Below, in pieces: positions 41,087 to 49,967 of a stretch of DNA of 64,000 bases (position 1 is the stretch's first letter; each line of letters starts with the position of its first letter). Both the position numbers and the translations under genes were made by a program. The notes under the pieces are model-generated. The model did no database searches, was not told the DNA's origin, and worked only from the letters and a program-made list of their open reading frames with translations. The stretch covers positions 1-64,000 of the forward strand of contig JAZKHT010000011.1 in assembly GCA_040385245.1 (NCBI GenBank), written 5' to 3'. The stretch is from JAZKHT01 sp040385245 (GTDB lineage: Bacteria; Pseudomonadota; Alphaproteobacteria; Rhodobacterales; Rhodobacteraceae).

Positions 41087-43300
41087 ATGCTTCGCGCGCT
41101 CCACCGCTGGCCCGGCCTTTTGGCCGCCGTCCTTTTGCTTGCCCTGTCGATCAGTGGTGCGGCGCTGTCGGTCTTTCCGACGGTCGAGGCGATGTCGGCC
41201 CCCGCCGCCGTGACAGGGCAAAGCGTGGCCGACCTTGCCGGCAAGGTTCTGGCTGCCCATCCCACCGTGGAACAAATCCGCCGCGCCCCATCTGGCCGGA
41301 TCACCGCCTATTGGTTCGACGGGAACACACCGGGTTCCGCGGTGATCGACCCTGCAACCGGCCAGAACATCGGCAGTGACGATCCGTCACGCCTGAAGAC
41401 ATGGCTGACCGATTTCCACCGCGCGCTTCTGCTGGAAGATGCCGGGCGCATGACCACCGCAGCAGGCGCCTTGGTCATGCTGCTGCTGGCGGCATCCGGC
41501 TTTGCCCTGATCGCCCGCCGCCAAGGCGGGCTGCGCAAATGGTTTGCCCTGATGCGTGGTCCCCTGGCCGGGCGTTGGCACGGCGAATTGGCGCGCATCG
41601 CTGTCGTCTCGCTTGCCCTGTCCGCCCTGACCGCCCTTTGGATGACGGCTGCGACATTCGACTTCGTTCCGGCTGACGAGGCCAACCCCGACTTTCCATC
41701 ACAGGTCAGCGGTCTGAGTGGCCTGTCCCCCGCCGCCATGCCCGCCCTTGCCGCCATCGCCGTTTCCGACCTGCGCGACCTGACATTCCCCTATGCCGGT
41801 GACGCCACCGACGCCTATGCCCTGACCACCTCTACCGGAGCGGGATACGTCGATCAGGGAACAGGCGCGGCGCTGGTGTGGCAAACGAACGGCCACTGGA
41901 CGCAGATCGGCGAGTGGATCTATCTTCTGCACACAGGCGAAGGTGCCGCCCTGTGGGGGGCGTTTCTGGGCCTTCTTACCCTTGCGGCCCCGGCCCTTGT
42001 CGTGACAGGCACATCCATCTGGCAGCGCAACCGGAAGAACCGGCAGTCCCTAGCGCTTGCGGGCATGGCGCGTGCCGATAACGCCGAAACCGTAATCCTT
42101 GTCGCGAGCGAAGGCGGCAGCACATGGGGCTTTGCCAAGGCGCTTGGCACCGCCCTGCAAGCGGTGGGGGGCAGCGTCCACCTTGCGCCACTATCGACCT
42201 TTGCGCCCGCAAGTTACATGAAAGCCGCGCGTATCGTGATCATGGCAGCCACTTGGGGCGACGGCGACGCACCCGCAGCTGCTCGCAATGCCTTGAACCT
42301 GATCGCAAGTGCTGGGCCACACCCGACAGCCCGACTGTGTATTCTGGGCTTCGGCGATCGCAATTTTCCCGCCTTTTGCGCTTTTGCCGAAAACCTTGAC
42401 GCTGCGGCCCGCACTGCCGGATGGCAGATGCTTCTTCCCCTCGACCGTATTGACCGCCAGTCGGCCCAGGCCTTCGCCCGTTGGTCCGAATCCCTGGGCA
42501 AGGCTATCGGTCTGCCGCTGTCCGTGTTTCACCAGCCGGAACCGCCCCGCACAACCGCACTGACCCTGACCTTGCGCCGCGATTATGGTCAGGCCGTGCA
42601 GGCCCCCACAGTCATTCTGCGATTTGCCCTTCCACACGCCCCGCTTCTTGACCGCCTTGGCGGCCGCAGCCTTGCCCGATTCCATGCGGGTGACCTGATC
42701 GGCATCCTGCCCCAAGGCAGCGCCGTGCCACGTTATTACTCGCTCGCCTCGGGCACCGAAGACGGCTTCGTGGAAATCGTCGTCCGCAAGCATCCGGGCG
42801 GCCTTTGTTCGGGCCAACTGCTCGACCTTCGGCCCGGCCAATCCATCGCGGCCTTCATCAAGCCGAACCCCTGCTTTCGGCCCGACCACACGGATGCCCC
42901 CCTAATCCTCGTTGGGGCTGGCACCGGCATCGGCCCGCTGGCCGGTTTCATCCGCGCCAATGCCCAACACCGCCCGATCCATCTCTGGTTTGGCGCGCGC
43001 CACCCCGACGCCGACTACCTGTATGCCGACGACCTGAAGGACTGGGCGGCCAATGGCCATCTCGCCACACTGTCCACTGCCTTTTCCAGAACTGCGGCCC
43101 GCCAGCACGTGCAAGACCGCTTGCGGGCCGATGCCGACCGTATCCGCGGGCTTATGTCCAAAGGCGCCCATGTCATGGTCTGCGGGGGGCGCGACATGGC
43201 ACAAGGCGTGCGCGAGACGCTGGCCGAAATTCTTGCTCCGGCCGGGCTCGCCCCAAGCGCACTGAAAGCCGGGGGCCGCTATGCCGAAGACAGCTACTGA
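41087..43300 (+). CDS. PepSY-TM / flavodoxin / FNR fusion oxidoreductase
   Basis: A 737-residue inner-membrane protein. The N-terminal half is a PepSY-associated TM domain with about four helices (LHRWPGLLAAVLLLALSISGAAL; helices near 130-148, 170-190 and 305-330). Then come a flavodoxin-like domain (VASEGGSTWGFAKAL, about residues 350-490) and a ferredoxin-reductase module with FAD motif RYYS at 549-552, GAGTGIG at 610-616 and CGGRD at 699 for NADPH binding. This is the layout of a cytochrome P450/sulfite-reductase-type reductase joined to a membrane PepSY unit. It would pass electrons from NAD(P)H through FAD and FMN across the membrane. Confidence 0.85.
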   Translation: MLRALHRWPGLLAAVLLLALSISGAALSVFPTVEAMSAPAAVTGQSVADLAGKVLAAHPTVEQIRRAPSGRITAYWFDGNTPGSAVIDPATGQNIGSDDPSRLKTWLTDFHRALLLEDAGRMTTAAGALVMLLLAASGFALIARRQGGLRKWFALMRGPLAGRWHGELARIAVVSLALSALTALWMTAATFDFVPADEANPDFPSQVSGLSGLSPAAMPALAAIAVSDLRDLTFPYAGDATDAYALTTSTGAGYVDQGTGAALVWQTNGHWTQIGEWIYLLHTGEGAALWGAFLGLLTLAAPALVVTGTSIWQRNRKNRQSLALAGMARADNAETVILVASEGGSTWGFAKALGTALQAVGGSVHLAPLSTFAPASYMKAARIVIMAATWGDGDAPAAARNALNLIASAGPHPTARLCILGFGDRNFPAFCAFAENLDAAARTAGWQMLLPLDRIDRQSAQAFARWSESLGKAIGLPLSVFHQPEPPRTTALTLTLRRDYGQAVQAPTVILRFALPHAPLLDRLGGRSLARFHAGDLIGILPQGSAVPRYYSLASGTEDGFVEIVVRKHPGGLCSGQLLDLRPGQSIAAFIKPNPCFRPDHTDAPLILVGAGTGIGPLAGFIRANAQHRPIHLWFGARHPDADYLYADDLKDWAANGHLATLSTAFSRTAARQHVQDRLRADADRIRGLMSKGAHVMVCGGRDMAQGVRETLAEILAPAGLAPSALKAGGRYAEDSY

Positions 43301-44225
43301 CCCCGCACCCGCCGCCCTGTCGGGACGGACGATGGGCACCGGTTGGAGAGTGCTGATCGATGCACCCATCACCGCCGCTGCCCGTTCCACCCTGCACGCC
43401 GAATTGCAGCGCGCCGTGGACGAGGTCGACCACCAGATGTCCACATGGAGGCCCGACTCCGCGCTGATGCGCTTTAACGCAGCACCGGTCGACCAGTGGG
43501 TTGCCCTGCCACATCACCTGTTGACAGTGCTTGATGCCGGACTGGCCGTCAGTGCACGAACCGGGGGCGCCTTCGAAATGAACCTCGGCGATGCTGTCCG
43601 CGCCTGGGGCTTTGGTCCCGACGCCATCGACTTTGCCAACATAAGCGTGGCGCGTGCAGCGCCACCGATAGCCGCGACATCGGTTCTGGAACTCGACAGG
43701 GTCGCGGGGCTTGCCCGCAAGGGGGCACCCTTGTCGCTCGATCTGTCCGGCATCGCAAAAGGTTATGGTGTGGACCGCCTTGCCGAAACACTGATCCGTC
43801 ACGCCATCCCACACGCCCTTTGCGCCATTGACGGTGAGGTGCGAGCGATTGGCACCCGCGCCGATGGCACGCCGTGGTCCGTCGGCGTCGATGCGCCTGA
43901 CAGTCCGTTGCGCGGCGGCCATTCCGTCATCGCGCTTGAAAACGCGTCGGCCGCGACATCGGGCGATTATCGCCATTTCCTGACGATCCACGGCACGCGC
44001 CTGTCGCACACGATGAACCCCGCCACCCGCGCGCCCATGGTCGGCGCACCCGCTTCGGTCACAGTCCTTGGCCAATCCTGCATGATTGCAGACGCAATGG
44101 CGACGGCCCTGATGGTTCTGGGTGTCGATCGCGGCACCCGGTTGGCCCGGTCACAAGGTCAGAGCACGCTTTTCCTGACCCGCAGCGGCGAAGCTACCGG
44201 CACCGGATTGTTTTCGGACCGATAG
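43281..44225 (+). CDS. apbE: FAD:protein FMN transferase
   Basis: A 314-residue ApbE-family enzyme that moves FMN from FAD onto a Ser or Thr of a target protein in the periplasm. It has SGRTMGTGWRVLID at the start, VDEVDHQMSTWRPDSALMRFNA, DLSGIAKGYGVDRLAE, LCAIDGEVRAIG, LSHTMNPATRAP and IADAMATALMVLG, all conserved in ApbE. I see no clear signal peptide; the N-terminus is short. It overlaps the reductase gene by 20 bases. DUF2271 in the same operon carries the target motif. Confidence 0.9.
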   Translation: MPKTATDPAPAALSGRTMGTGWRVLIDAPITAAARSTLHAELQRAVDEVDHQMSTWRPDSALMRFNAAPVDQWVALPHHLLTVLDAGLAVSARTGGAFEMNLGDAVRAWGFGPDAIDFANISVARAAPPIAATSVLELDRVAGLARKGAPLSLDLSGIAKGYGVDRLAETLIRHAIPHALCAIDGEVRAIGTRADGTPWSVGVDAPDSPLRGGHSVIALENASAATSGDYRHFLTIHGTRLSHTMNPATRAPMVGAPASVTVLGQSCMIADAMATALMVLGVDRGTRLARSQGQSTLFLTRSGEATGTGLFSDR

Positions 44226-44327
44226 CGATAGCAATGCGGTTCGAGTGACGTCATCTTTTCAGTCCGGTCCAACCATCTGGTATGTCATGGCCTGCGCAGA
44301 CAGCTTGAGGCAAACGCCGATACCTGC

Positions 44328-44361
44328 GTGCTTCGGGGGATGCTCGTTTCCCCCGAAGCAC
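44328..44361. terminator. Strong hairpin between convergent genes
   Basis: GTGCTTCGGGGG (44328-44339) and CCCCCGAAGCAC (44350-44361) pair perfectly over 12 bases around a 10-base loop. It lies between the convergent apbE and cupin genes and would form on either transcript. No T-run follows on either strand, so termination may be weak or the hairpin may protect 3' ends. Confidence 0.55.
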
Positions 44362-44383
44362 CGGCTCTGACATCTCTTTGGTG

Positions 44384-44737
44384 TCACTTCAGCTTGATGC
44401 AGAAATGCTTTCTGACCGGCTTTTCGATCATCCAGGTGCCCATAAAGCCAGGCTCGACGGTAAAGGCGTCGCCGGGGCGCAGGGTCACGGGGGCGCCGCC
44501 ATCCGGCGTGATGGTGATCTGCCCGTCGATCAGGTGGACAAACTCGTAGAACTTGTAGGTGGCGTGCCATGTGCCTGGCGTTGCTTCCCAAGTGCCGCTG
44601 ATCACGCTGCCATCGTTTGAGGTATGTTGCACCCAGGTCTTCATGGTCGGGTTGCCCTCGACCTTGGTCCATCCGTCAAGGTCGGTCAGCATCGGGTCGG
44701 GCCCCGGTGCGGGAAAACGGAACACCATATCGCTCAT
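44384..44737 (-). CDS. Cupin domain protein (Cupin_3/DUF861-like)
   Basis: A 117-residue single-domain cupin: SGTWEATPGTWHATYKFYEF, VHLIDGQITITPDGG, and LRPGDAFTVEPGFMGTWMIEKPVRKHF. The pattern G-T-W and the closing Trp-x-x-x-x-P-V-R-K fit the Cupin_3 group related to ureidoglycine aminohydrolase. It lacks the usual metal-binding HxH in motif 1, so catalysis is doubtful; ligand binding is possible. GGAAGGACC precedes ATG 44737. Confidence 0.75.
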   Translation of the reverse strand: MSDMVFRFPAPGPDPMLTDLDGWTKVEGNPTMKTWVQHTSNDGSVISGTWEATPGTWHATYKFYEFVHLIDGQITITPDGGAPVTLRPGDAFTVEPGFMGTWMIEKPVRKHFCIKLK

Positions 44738-44923
44738 GTCGGTCCTTCCAGAATGTGCTTCGGTCAGTGTTTTGTCGTATGGTTTCACCGGCAAGCTGAC
44801 AAGGGCCAACCACTGACGGCCCGGAACCGGATGGATAAGCGGAACGGTTCACGAACCGCGCTTGATGCTGTGCGTGTTCACTTGCATATGCAGAACGTGG
44901 CCAGAAACGACAAGGGGGCGACC

Positions 44924-45499
44924 ATGTTCATCCGAGAGGCAACCGCATCAGACGCCGCGCATCTGGCGCGCTTTATCAATATGGCGGCGGATGACCTGCC
45001 ATTGCATTTCTGGCAGAAATCCGTTGGCTCCGATGCCGACCCTTGGGCCTACGGTCAGGAACGCGCCGCGCGGGACACCGGAAATTTTTCGTATCGGAAC
45101 GCCTGGCTTGCAGAGGTGGATGGCAAAGTTGCGGCCTGTCTGTTGGGCTATCCTGCCGACGACACGCCGGGGCCAATCGACCCCGAAACGCCCGCGATCC
45201 TGGTCCCGCTTTTGGAACTCGAAGCGTTGGTGCCGGGGTCGTGGTATCTGAACGTGCTTGCGACCTATGAACAGTTTCGCGGCAAGGGGTGCGGCAGCGC
45301 CTTGCTTGCCCACGCCGAGGGTGTTGCGCTTCGGTCCGGGCTTGGGACGATCAGCCTGATTGCCGAAGACACACATCTAGATGCGCTGCGCCTATATCGG
45401 TCCAAGGGTTTTCGCGAAATCGCCCGTCGTCCGGTTACGCAGGGCGACTGGCGGGTGGATGCACAGGAATGGATTTTGTTAACGAAATCGGTCGGCTGA
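44924..45499 (+). CDS. GNAT family N-acetyltransferase
   Basis: A 191-residue enzyme. IREATASDAAHLARFINMA starts the fold, YLNVLATYEQFRGKGCGSALLAHAE carries the acetyl-CoA pyrophosphate loop (R/Q-x-x-G-x-G/A, here RGKGCG), and LYRSKGFREIARRPV is the final motif. The acceptor is unknown. ATG 44924 follows AAGGGGGCG; the frame is open much further upstream. It converges with the alcohol dehydrogenase gene. Confidence 0.8.
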   Translation: MFIREATASDAAHLARFINMAADDLPLHFWQKSVGSDADPWAYGQERAARDTGNFSYRNAWLAEVDGKVAACLLGYPADDTPGPIDPETPAILVPLLELEALVPGSWYLNVLATYEQFRGKGCGSALLAHAEGVALRSGLGTISLIAEDTHLDALRLYRSKGFREIARRPVTQGDWRVDAQEWILLTKSVG

Positions 45500-45528
45500 A
45501 AACGATCCTGTCCGTCGGTTGTGGGACG

Positions 45529-45557
45529 AAAAACGCGCCACCCTTGCGGATGGCGCG
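45529..45557 (-). terminator. Intrinsic terminator after xoxF-type gene
   Basis: On minus, CGCGCCA (45557-45551) pairs with TGGCGCG (45540-45534), extended by two more G-C pairs past one mismatch, with a short loop. Five T residues follow directly (complement of 45533-45529). It lies 28 bases beyond the stop of the dehydrogenase gene and should end that transcript. Confidence 0.7.
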
Positions 45558-45584
45558 CCTTGCCCTCAGCCTGACCGGAGGGGG

Positions 45585-47351
45585 TCAGTCCGCAGCGGCA
45601 AGCTGTTTTGGCAGCTTGAACGTCCAGACCATACCGCCTTGGTTCAGGTAGTTGACCTTCTTGGCAACCTCGCCCCCCCACAGCGGCACAGCGCCACCCC
45701 AGCCTGACACGACGGACACATACTGCTCTCCGTCCTGTTCCCAGGTGACGGGCTGGCCGACGATGCCCGACCCGGTCTGGAACGACCACAGCGTTTCGCC
45801 TGTGGTGTCGTCCAGCGCCAGGAATTCCCCCTCGGGCGTGCCAAAGAACACAAGGCCGCCAGCGGTGGTCATCACGCCACCCCACAGCGGGGCCTCGTTC
45901 TTGTATTCCCACTTCCATTCGCCGGTCATGGGATCGATCGCCTTAAGGCTGCCGATGTGGTCTTCATAGTTCGGCTTGATGGTAAAACCCGACCCCAGAT
46001 AGGCCGCGCCTTTCTTGTAGCTGACAGGCTCGTTCCAGATGTCCATGCCCCACTCGTTCGAGGGGACGTAGAACAGGCCGGTGTTCTGGCTGAAGGCCAT
46101 GGGCATCCAGTTCTTGCCGCCCAGGAACGACGGGGACGAAAACACGATTTCGCCTTTTGCCCCATCCGCCGCCGCGGCCGGGTTTCCGGGGCGGTTTTCC
46201 TCGACATAGATCGGGCGGCCGGTTTCGTCGATGCCGCTGGCCCAGGTGATGTCTTTGACAAAAGGCCATGCATTCAGGAATTTGCCGTCCTCACGGTTCA
46301 GCACATAGAAGAAACCGTTTCGGTCGGCGGTCGCGAATTTCTTGGCACCGTCCTTGTCGACAAAGGACACCACCTCGTTCACGCCGTCATAATCCCAGCC
46401 TTCGCGCGGGGTGGACTGGAAGTGCCACTTGATCTCGCCCGTGGCGGGATCGATGCCGATGCGGCTGGCGGCGTAAAGGTTGTCGCCAGTGTTGCCGTCA
46501 ACCGGGGTGCCCGCGTTGCGCAGATGGCTGTTCCACGGGGCCGGGTTGCCCGCACCAAAGATCAGCGTGTCTGTGTCGGCATCATAGCTGCCGCCAAGCC
46601 AGGTCGCGCCGCCACCCGTTTTCCACATATCGCCCGGCCAGGTCGCGTTCAGCGTGCCGGTCATGGTGGACGGCTGACCGTTCAGCGTGCCGACATGCCC
46701 TTCGATCACCGGGCGGGTCCAGACCAGATCGCCGGTTTCGGCGTTGCGGGCCTGCACTTCACCGACAATGCCGAATTCGCCGCCCGAATTGCCGGTGATC
46801 ACCAGTCCATCGACGATCAGCGGCGCTGCGGTATAGCTGTATCCTTCCTTGTATTCCGCGATCTTCTTGTTCCAGACGACATCGCCGGTTTTCAGGTTCA
46901 GCGCGACGATCCGCGCGTCCAGGGTGCCGAAATAGATGTTGTCGCCATAGATCGCACCGCCCCGGTTGACCACGTCACAGCAGGGCAGAATGCCTTCGGG
47001 CAGGCGGGCATCGTACTGCCACAGCTCGTCGCCGGTCTTCAGGTCGATGGCGTACAACCGGCTGTAAGACCCGGTGATATACATCACGCCGTCATGGATC
47101 AGCGGTTGGGTTTCCTGTCCGCGCTGCTTTTCCCCACCAAGCGAGAATGCCCAGGCAGGCAGCAGGTTCTGCACGTTGTCACGGTTCAGGGTTTCGAGGG
47201 GGCTGTAGCGTTGCAGGGTGCGGCCCATGCCGTTGGTCAGCACGTCGCCGGGTGTGGTGGCATCGTTGGCAAGATCTTCTTCGGTCACACCTGCATACGC
47301 CGGGCTTAAGGCGATCATGGCAGCCGTGACCGCGATCAGAAAGCGGTTCAT
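45585..47351 (-). CDS. xoxF: Lanthanide-type PQQ-dependent alcohol dehydrogenase (XoxF/ExaF-like)
   Basis: A 588-residue periplasmic eight-bladed propeller enzyme that oxidises methanol or other primary alcohols and hands electrons to cytochrome c. A signal peptide ends at ALSPAYA. Adjacent Cys 124-125 (LPCCDVVN) form the disulfide ring by PQQ. Glu 192, Asn 269, Asp 320 and the additional Asp 322 (WDYDG) match the ligands of lanthanide enzymes; calcium enzymes lack the last Asp. Repeated propeller blocks such as GGVMTTAGGLVFFGTPEGEF are seen. No xoxG cytochrome or xoxJ lies beside it. XoxF and ExaF cannot be told apart surely; gene symbol is a best guess. Confidence 0.85.
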   Translation of the reverse strand: MNRFLIAVTAAMIALSPAYAGVTEEDLANDATTPGDVLTNGMGRTLQRYSPLETLNRDNVQNLLPAWAFSLGGEKQRGQETQPLIHDGVMYITGSYSRLYAIDLKTGDELWQYDARLPEGILPCCDVVNRGGAIYGDNIYFGTLDARIVALNLKTGDVVWNKKIAEYKEGYSYTAAPLIVDGLVITGNSGGEFGIVGEVQARNAETGDLVWTRPVIEGHVGTLNGQPSTMTGTLNATWPGDMWKTGGGATWLGGSYDADTDTLIFGAGNPAPWNSHLRNAGTPVDGNTGDNLYAASRIGIDPATGEIKWHFQSTPREGWDYDGVNEVVSFVDKDGAKKFATADRNGFFYVLNREDGKFLNAWPFVKDITWASGIDETGRPIYVEENRPGNPAAAADGAKGEIVFSSPSFLGGKNWMPMAFSQNTGLFYVPSNEWGMDIWNEPVSYKKGAAYLGSGFTIKPNYEDHIGSLKAIDPMTGEWKWEYKNEAPLWGGVMTTAGGLVFFGTPEGEFLALDDTTGETLWSFQTGSGIVGQPVTWEQDGEQYVSVVSGWGGAVPLWGGEVAKKVNYLNQGGMVWTFKLPKQLAAAD

Positions 47352-47750
47352 CGGGTTTCCTCCCTGTGGTTTTCACCGACCGACCAAAGTCACCGCCCCC
47401 TCCGACAGGGACCAAGGTCACGCAGCGATCATCCGGCGGGCAAGGCGGGGCGGATATTGCACATTGGTCGTAAAGGTATTGATTGCAGACCCGGCGCATC
47501 AGACATCGTCACGGGGTCAAAGGGGGGCGGCCGATGCGAGCCGCGCCATACGCATTGATTTGATTTGCAAATCGCGCCCTTTTCGCCGCCCTGTCAGCAC
47601 GCTAAACAAATGGACGACACGAAAAAGCGCAGCCGCTGCGCGACCAAAGTAGCAGGCTTCGATTGCCCCGGACCTGTGCCCCCCTGCTTTGGTCCCATTT
47701 CAGGGCGGGTCTGAACTGATACTCTGCCCGCATCTTTTGGGAGGAAGACC
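47352..47750. promoter_or_regulatory. Divergent region between xoxF-type and ABC genes
   Basis: A 399-base gap with no gene. GACCAAAGTCAC (47383-47394) and GACCAAGGTCAC (47410-47421) are near-identical 12-mers spaced 27 bases apart, 30-70 bases upstream of the dehydrogenase start. A third partial copy, GACCAAAGT, is at 47641. A 12-base palindrome GATTTGCAAATC is at 47562-47573. These are candidate regulator sites for the alcohol dehydrogenase. Confidence 0.45.
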
Positions 47751-48716
47751 ATGACCGTATCGCGCCAGATCATCGGCAGCACGCTTGCGCTGCTTTTCTC
47801 CACCGCCCTGCACGCCGAAGAATTGCGGCTTGCCACGCAGGTATCGGGGACTGTGAACTGGGAACTGACAACGATCACCGCCAACGGGTTTGACACCGCC
47901 AACGGCTTTACCATGACCGTGCAGGACGTCGCCGCCGGACCCGCCGCACAGGTCGCATTCCAGGGCGGCGAGGTGGATGCCATCGTGTCCGACTGGCTAT
48001 GGGTCGCACGGCAGCGGGCCGAAGGGCAGGATTTCGTCTTCATTCCCTATTCACGGGCCGTTGGCGCGCTGCATGTGGCTGCTGACAGCACGGCGCAAAC
48101 ACTGGCGGACATGAAGGGGGCCAAGATCGGCATCGCTGGCGGGCCTGTCGACAAAAGCTGGCTGATCTTGCGCGCCTATTCCCAACGGGAATACGGGTTC
48201 GATCTGGCGGCGGACTCCGAACAGGTCTTTGGTGCGCCGCCCCTGATCATGGAAACCGCCCTGTCGGGCGAGGTGCAGGGTGCCGTCAACTTCTGGCACT
48301 TCGGCGCCAAGATGGAGGCGGCGGGGATGCGCCCGCTGATCACCGTGTCCGAGGCTGCGGAAAAGCTGGGCCTTGATCCGCAGACGCCGCTGCTGGGGTA
48401 TGTCGTGCGCGGCGAACTTTTGCGCGAAAAGCCGGAACTGGTGGCCGGTCTGGCCGCCGCCAGCCGCGCCGCCAAAGACCTGCTCGCAACCGATGATGCC
48501 GCGTGGGATGCGCTGCGCCCGATGATGAACGCCAAATCGGATGCCGAATTCGACGCACTGAAAGCTGGCTTTCGTGCAGGCATCCCCACTCCAGGCCCGG
48601 TGGACGAGGCTGCGGCCGACCGGATGCTTGCGATTATGGCCAGCCTTGGCGGGGCCGATCTTGTGGGTGACATGACCCGCCTGCCGGACGGCGTTTTTGT
48701 GCAGCCCGGCAGTTGA
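47751..48716 (+). CDS. ABC transporter substrate-binding protein (SsuA/ThiY-like)
   Basis: A 321-residue periplasmic protein with a signal peptide (TLALLFSTALHA). The body (GFTMTVQDVAAGPAAQVAF, DAIVSDWLWVARQRAEG, IGIAGGPVDKSWLILRAYSQ, VQGAVNFWHFGAKM) fits the NMT1/ThiY fold. The ligand is unknown. It lies divergently from the quinoprotein dehydrogenase and overlaps an ATPase gene by TGATG. Binding proteins of this type often neighbour xoxF-like genes in alphaproteobacteria, so a cofactor or substrate linked to that enzyme is a reasonable guess. Confidence 0.78.
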   Translation: MTVSRQIIGSTLALLFSTALHAEELRLATQVSGTVNWELTTITANGFDTANGFTMTVQDVAAGPAAQVAFQGGEVDAIVSDWLWVARQRAEGQDFVFIPYSRAVGALHVAADSTAQTLADMKGAKIGIAGGPVDKSWLILRAYSQREYGFDLAADSEQVFGAPPLIMETALSGEVQGAVNFWHFGAKMEAAGMRPLITVSEAAEKLGLDPQTPLLGYVVRGELLREKPELVAGLAAASRAAKDLLATDDAAWDALRPMMNAKSDAEFDALKAGFRAGIPTPGPVDEAAADRMLAIMASLGGADLVGDMTRLPDGVFVQPGS

Positions 48717-49312
48717 TGGCGGCGCTTTCGCTTCATCTGATGTCGGCCGATCATGGCGCGGCCCCGGTGCTGGGGCCGCTGACGCTGGTGCTGAACGCGG
48801 GCGAGACTGTCGCCCTGACCGGCCCGTCAGGCATTGGCAAGACCACGCTGTTGCGCATCTGCGCCGGGCTGCATTCCGGCTGGCAAGGCACGCTTGATCT
48901 GCCCGGCAAGGTGGCGCTGGTGTTTCAGGAACCGACGTTGCTGCCATGGCGCAGCGCGCTGCATAACCTGACGCTGACGACCGGTTGCACCCCGGCGGAT
49001 GCGACAGCGGCCTTGGCCGAGGTTGGGCTTGCCGACAAGGCCGGCAGCTATCCCGGCGCGCTCTCACTGGGGCAACAGCGCCGTCTTGCGCTTGCCCGCG
49101 CCTTTGCCCTGCGTCCCGATGTTCTGCTGATGGACGAGGCGTTCGTGTCGCTTGATGCAGCCCTTGCCGACGAAATGATGACCCTGTTTGAAACGCTGCG
49201 CCGTGCGCGCCCGTTGGCCACGCTGATGGTCACCCATTCCGCAGACGAGGCGCAGCGCCTTGCCACCCGCATCCTGCGGCTGGAGGGGCAGCCTGGTCGC
49301 ATTGCCGATTAG
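48716..49312 (+). CDS. ABC transporter ATP-binding protein (SsuB-like, short)
   Basis: A 198-residue ATPase, shorter than the usual 240-270. Walker A is GPSGIGKTT, the Q-loop VFQEPTLLPW has the LLPW form of the sulfonate/thiamine-precursor importers, the signature is degenerate (ALSLGQQRRLAL, with SLGQQ where LSGGQ is usual), and Walker B is VLLMDEAFVSLD. A switch His is in VTHSADEA. No permease gene accompanies it and the binding protein. Its stop overlaps that of the convergent gene by four bases. Confidence 0.8.
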   Translation: MAALSLHLMSADHGAAPVLGPLTLVLNAGETVALTGPSGIGKTTLLRICAGLHSGWQGTLDLPGKVALVFQEPTLLPWRSALHNLTLTTGCTPADATAALAEVGLADKAGSYPGALSLGQQRRLALARAFALRPDVLLMDEAFVSLDAALADEMMTLFETLRRARPLATLMVTHSADEAQRLATRILRLEGQPGRIAD

Positions 49313-49869
49313 AACAACGGCGCGTATTTCCAGTTGTCGGCGTCGGGCGTCACCTCGTTCAGGTCATACCCCGCCCCTTGCAACCGTCTGGCCACGGGCA
49401 GGCCCAAGGCCGCCGCACTGTCCACCATGCGCCGCCCCGCCGCCAGGTCTTGCGCGACACCACGCCCGCGCATCAGGTCCAGCCCATAGTTGAACATGCC
49501 TACCGGATCGCCCGCCTCGGCGGCGCGCCGGTCCCATTCGGCGGCGGCGTCGGGGTCTTCGGGCGCACCCAATCCGTTGTCATCCAGTTGCGACATCCAT
49601 GTCATCGCCCCGGTATATCCGGCCGTAGCGCACCGCTGAAACAGCGCCCGCGCCTCGTCGTGGCGCCCGGATTTCGTCATCATGTAGCCTGCCGCACAGG
49701 TGGTCATCGAGGTGTCGCCCTGCCGTGCGTCCTCTAGTACACGGCCCATCCCCATCTCGTCCGGGTTCAGGGTTCCGCCGCCTTCGATGGCGGGCGCACC
49801 GCTTTGGGCAAAGGCGGCGGAATGGGTCAGAAGCACCCAGACAGGAACGATCTTCAGAACGCGTATCAT
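49309..49869 (-). CDS. Secreted Sel1/TPR-like repeat protein
   Basis: A 186-residue exported protein with a signal peptide (LLTHSAAFA). Repeats such as RHDEARALFQRCATAGYTGAM and PDAAAEWDRRAAEAGDPVGMFNYG, then DLAAGRRMVDSAAALGLPVA, are Sel1-like helical pairs. Sel1 proteins are protein-interaction scaffolds. It lies 98 bases downstream of a two-component kinase on the same strand and may belong to that operon. Confidence 0.72.
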   Translation of the reverse strand: MIRVLKIVPVWVLLTHSAAFAQSGAPAIEGGGTLNPDEMGMGRVLEDARQGDTSMTTCAAGYMMTKSGRHDEARALFQRCATAGYTGAMTWMSQLDDNGLGAPEDPDAAAEWDRRAAEAGDPVGMFNYGLDLMRGRGVAQDLAAGRRMVDSAAALGLPVARRLQGAGYDLNEVTPDADNWKYAPLF

Positions 49870-49967
49870 CCCGCACCCCATTGTCAGGTGCCAGCAGACT
49901 AGCGAAGAGGCGGGCGCAAACCCATTCGACAAAGGTGCATGTCCGACCTATGAAAAACCGGCCGGGA

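Noticed and set aside
45957..47309. A 450-codon plus-strand frame opposite the quinoprotein dehydrogenase
   Set aside because: The minus strand has unmistakable catalytic and propeller motifs; the plus frame is an antisense shadow.
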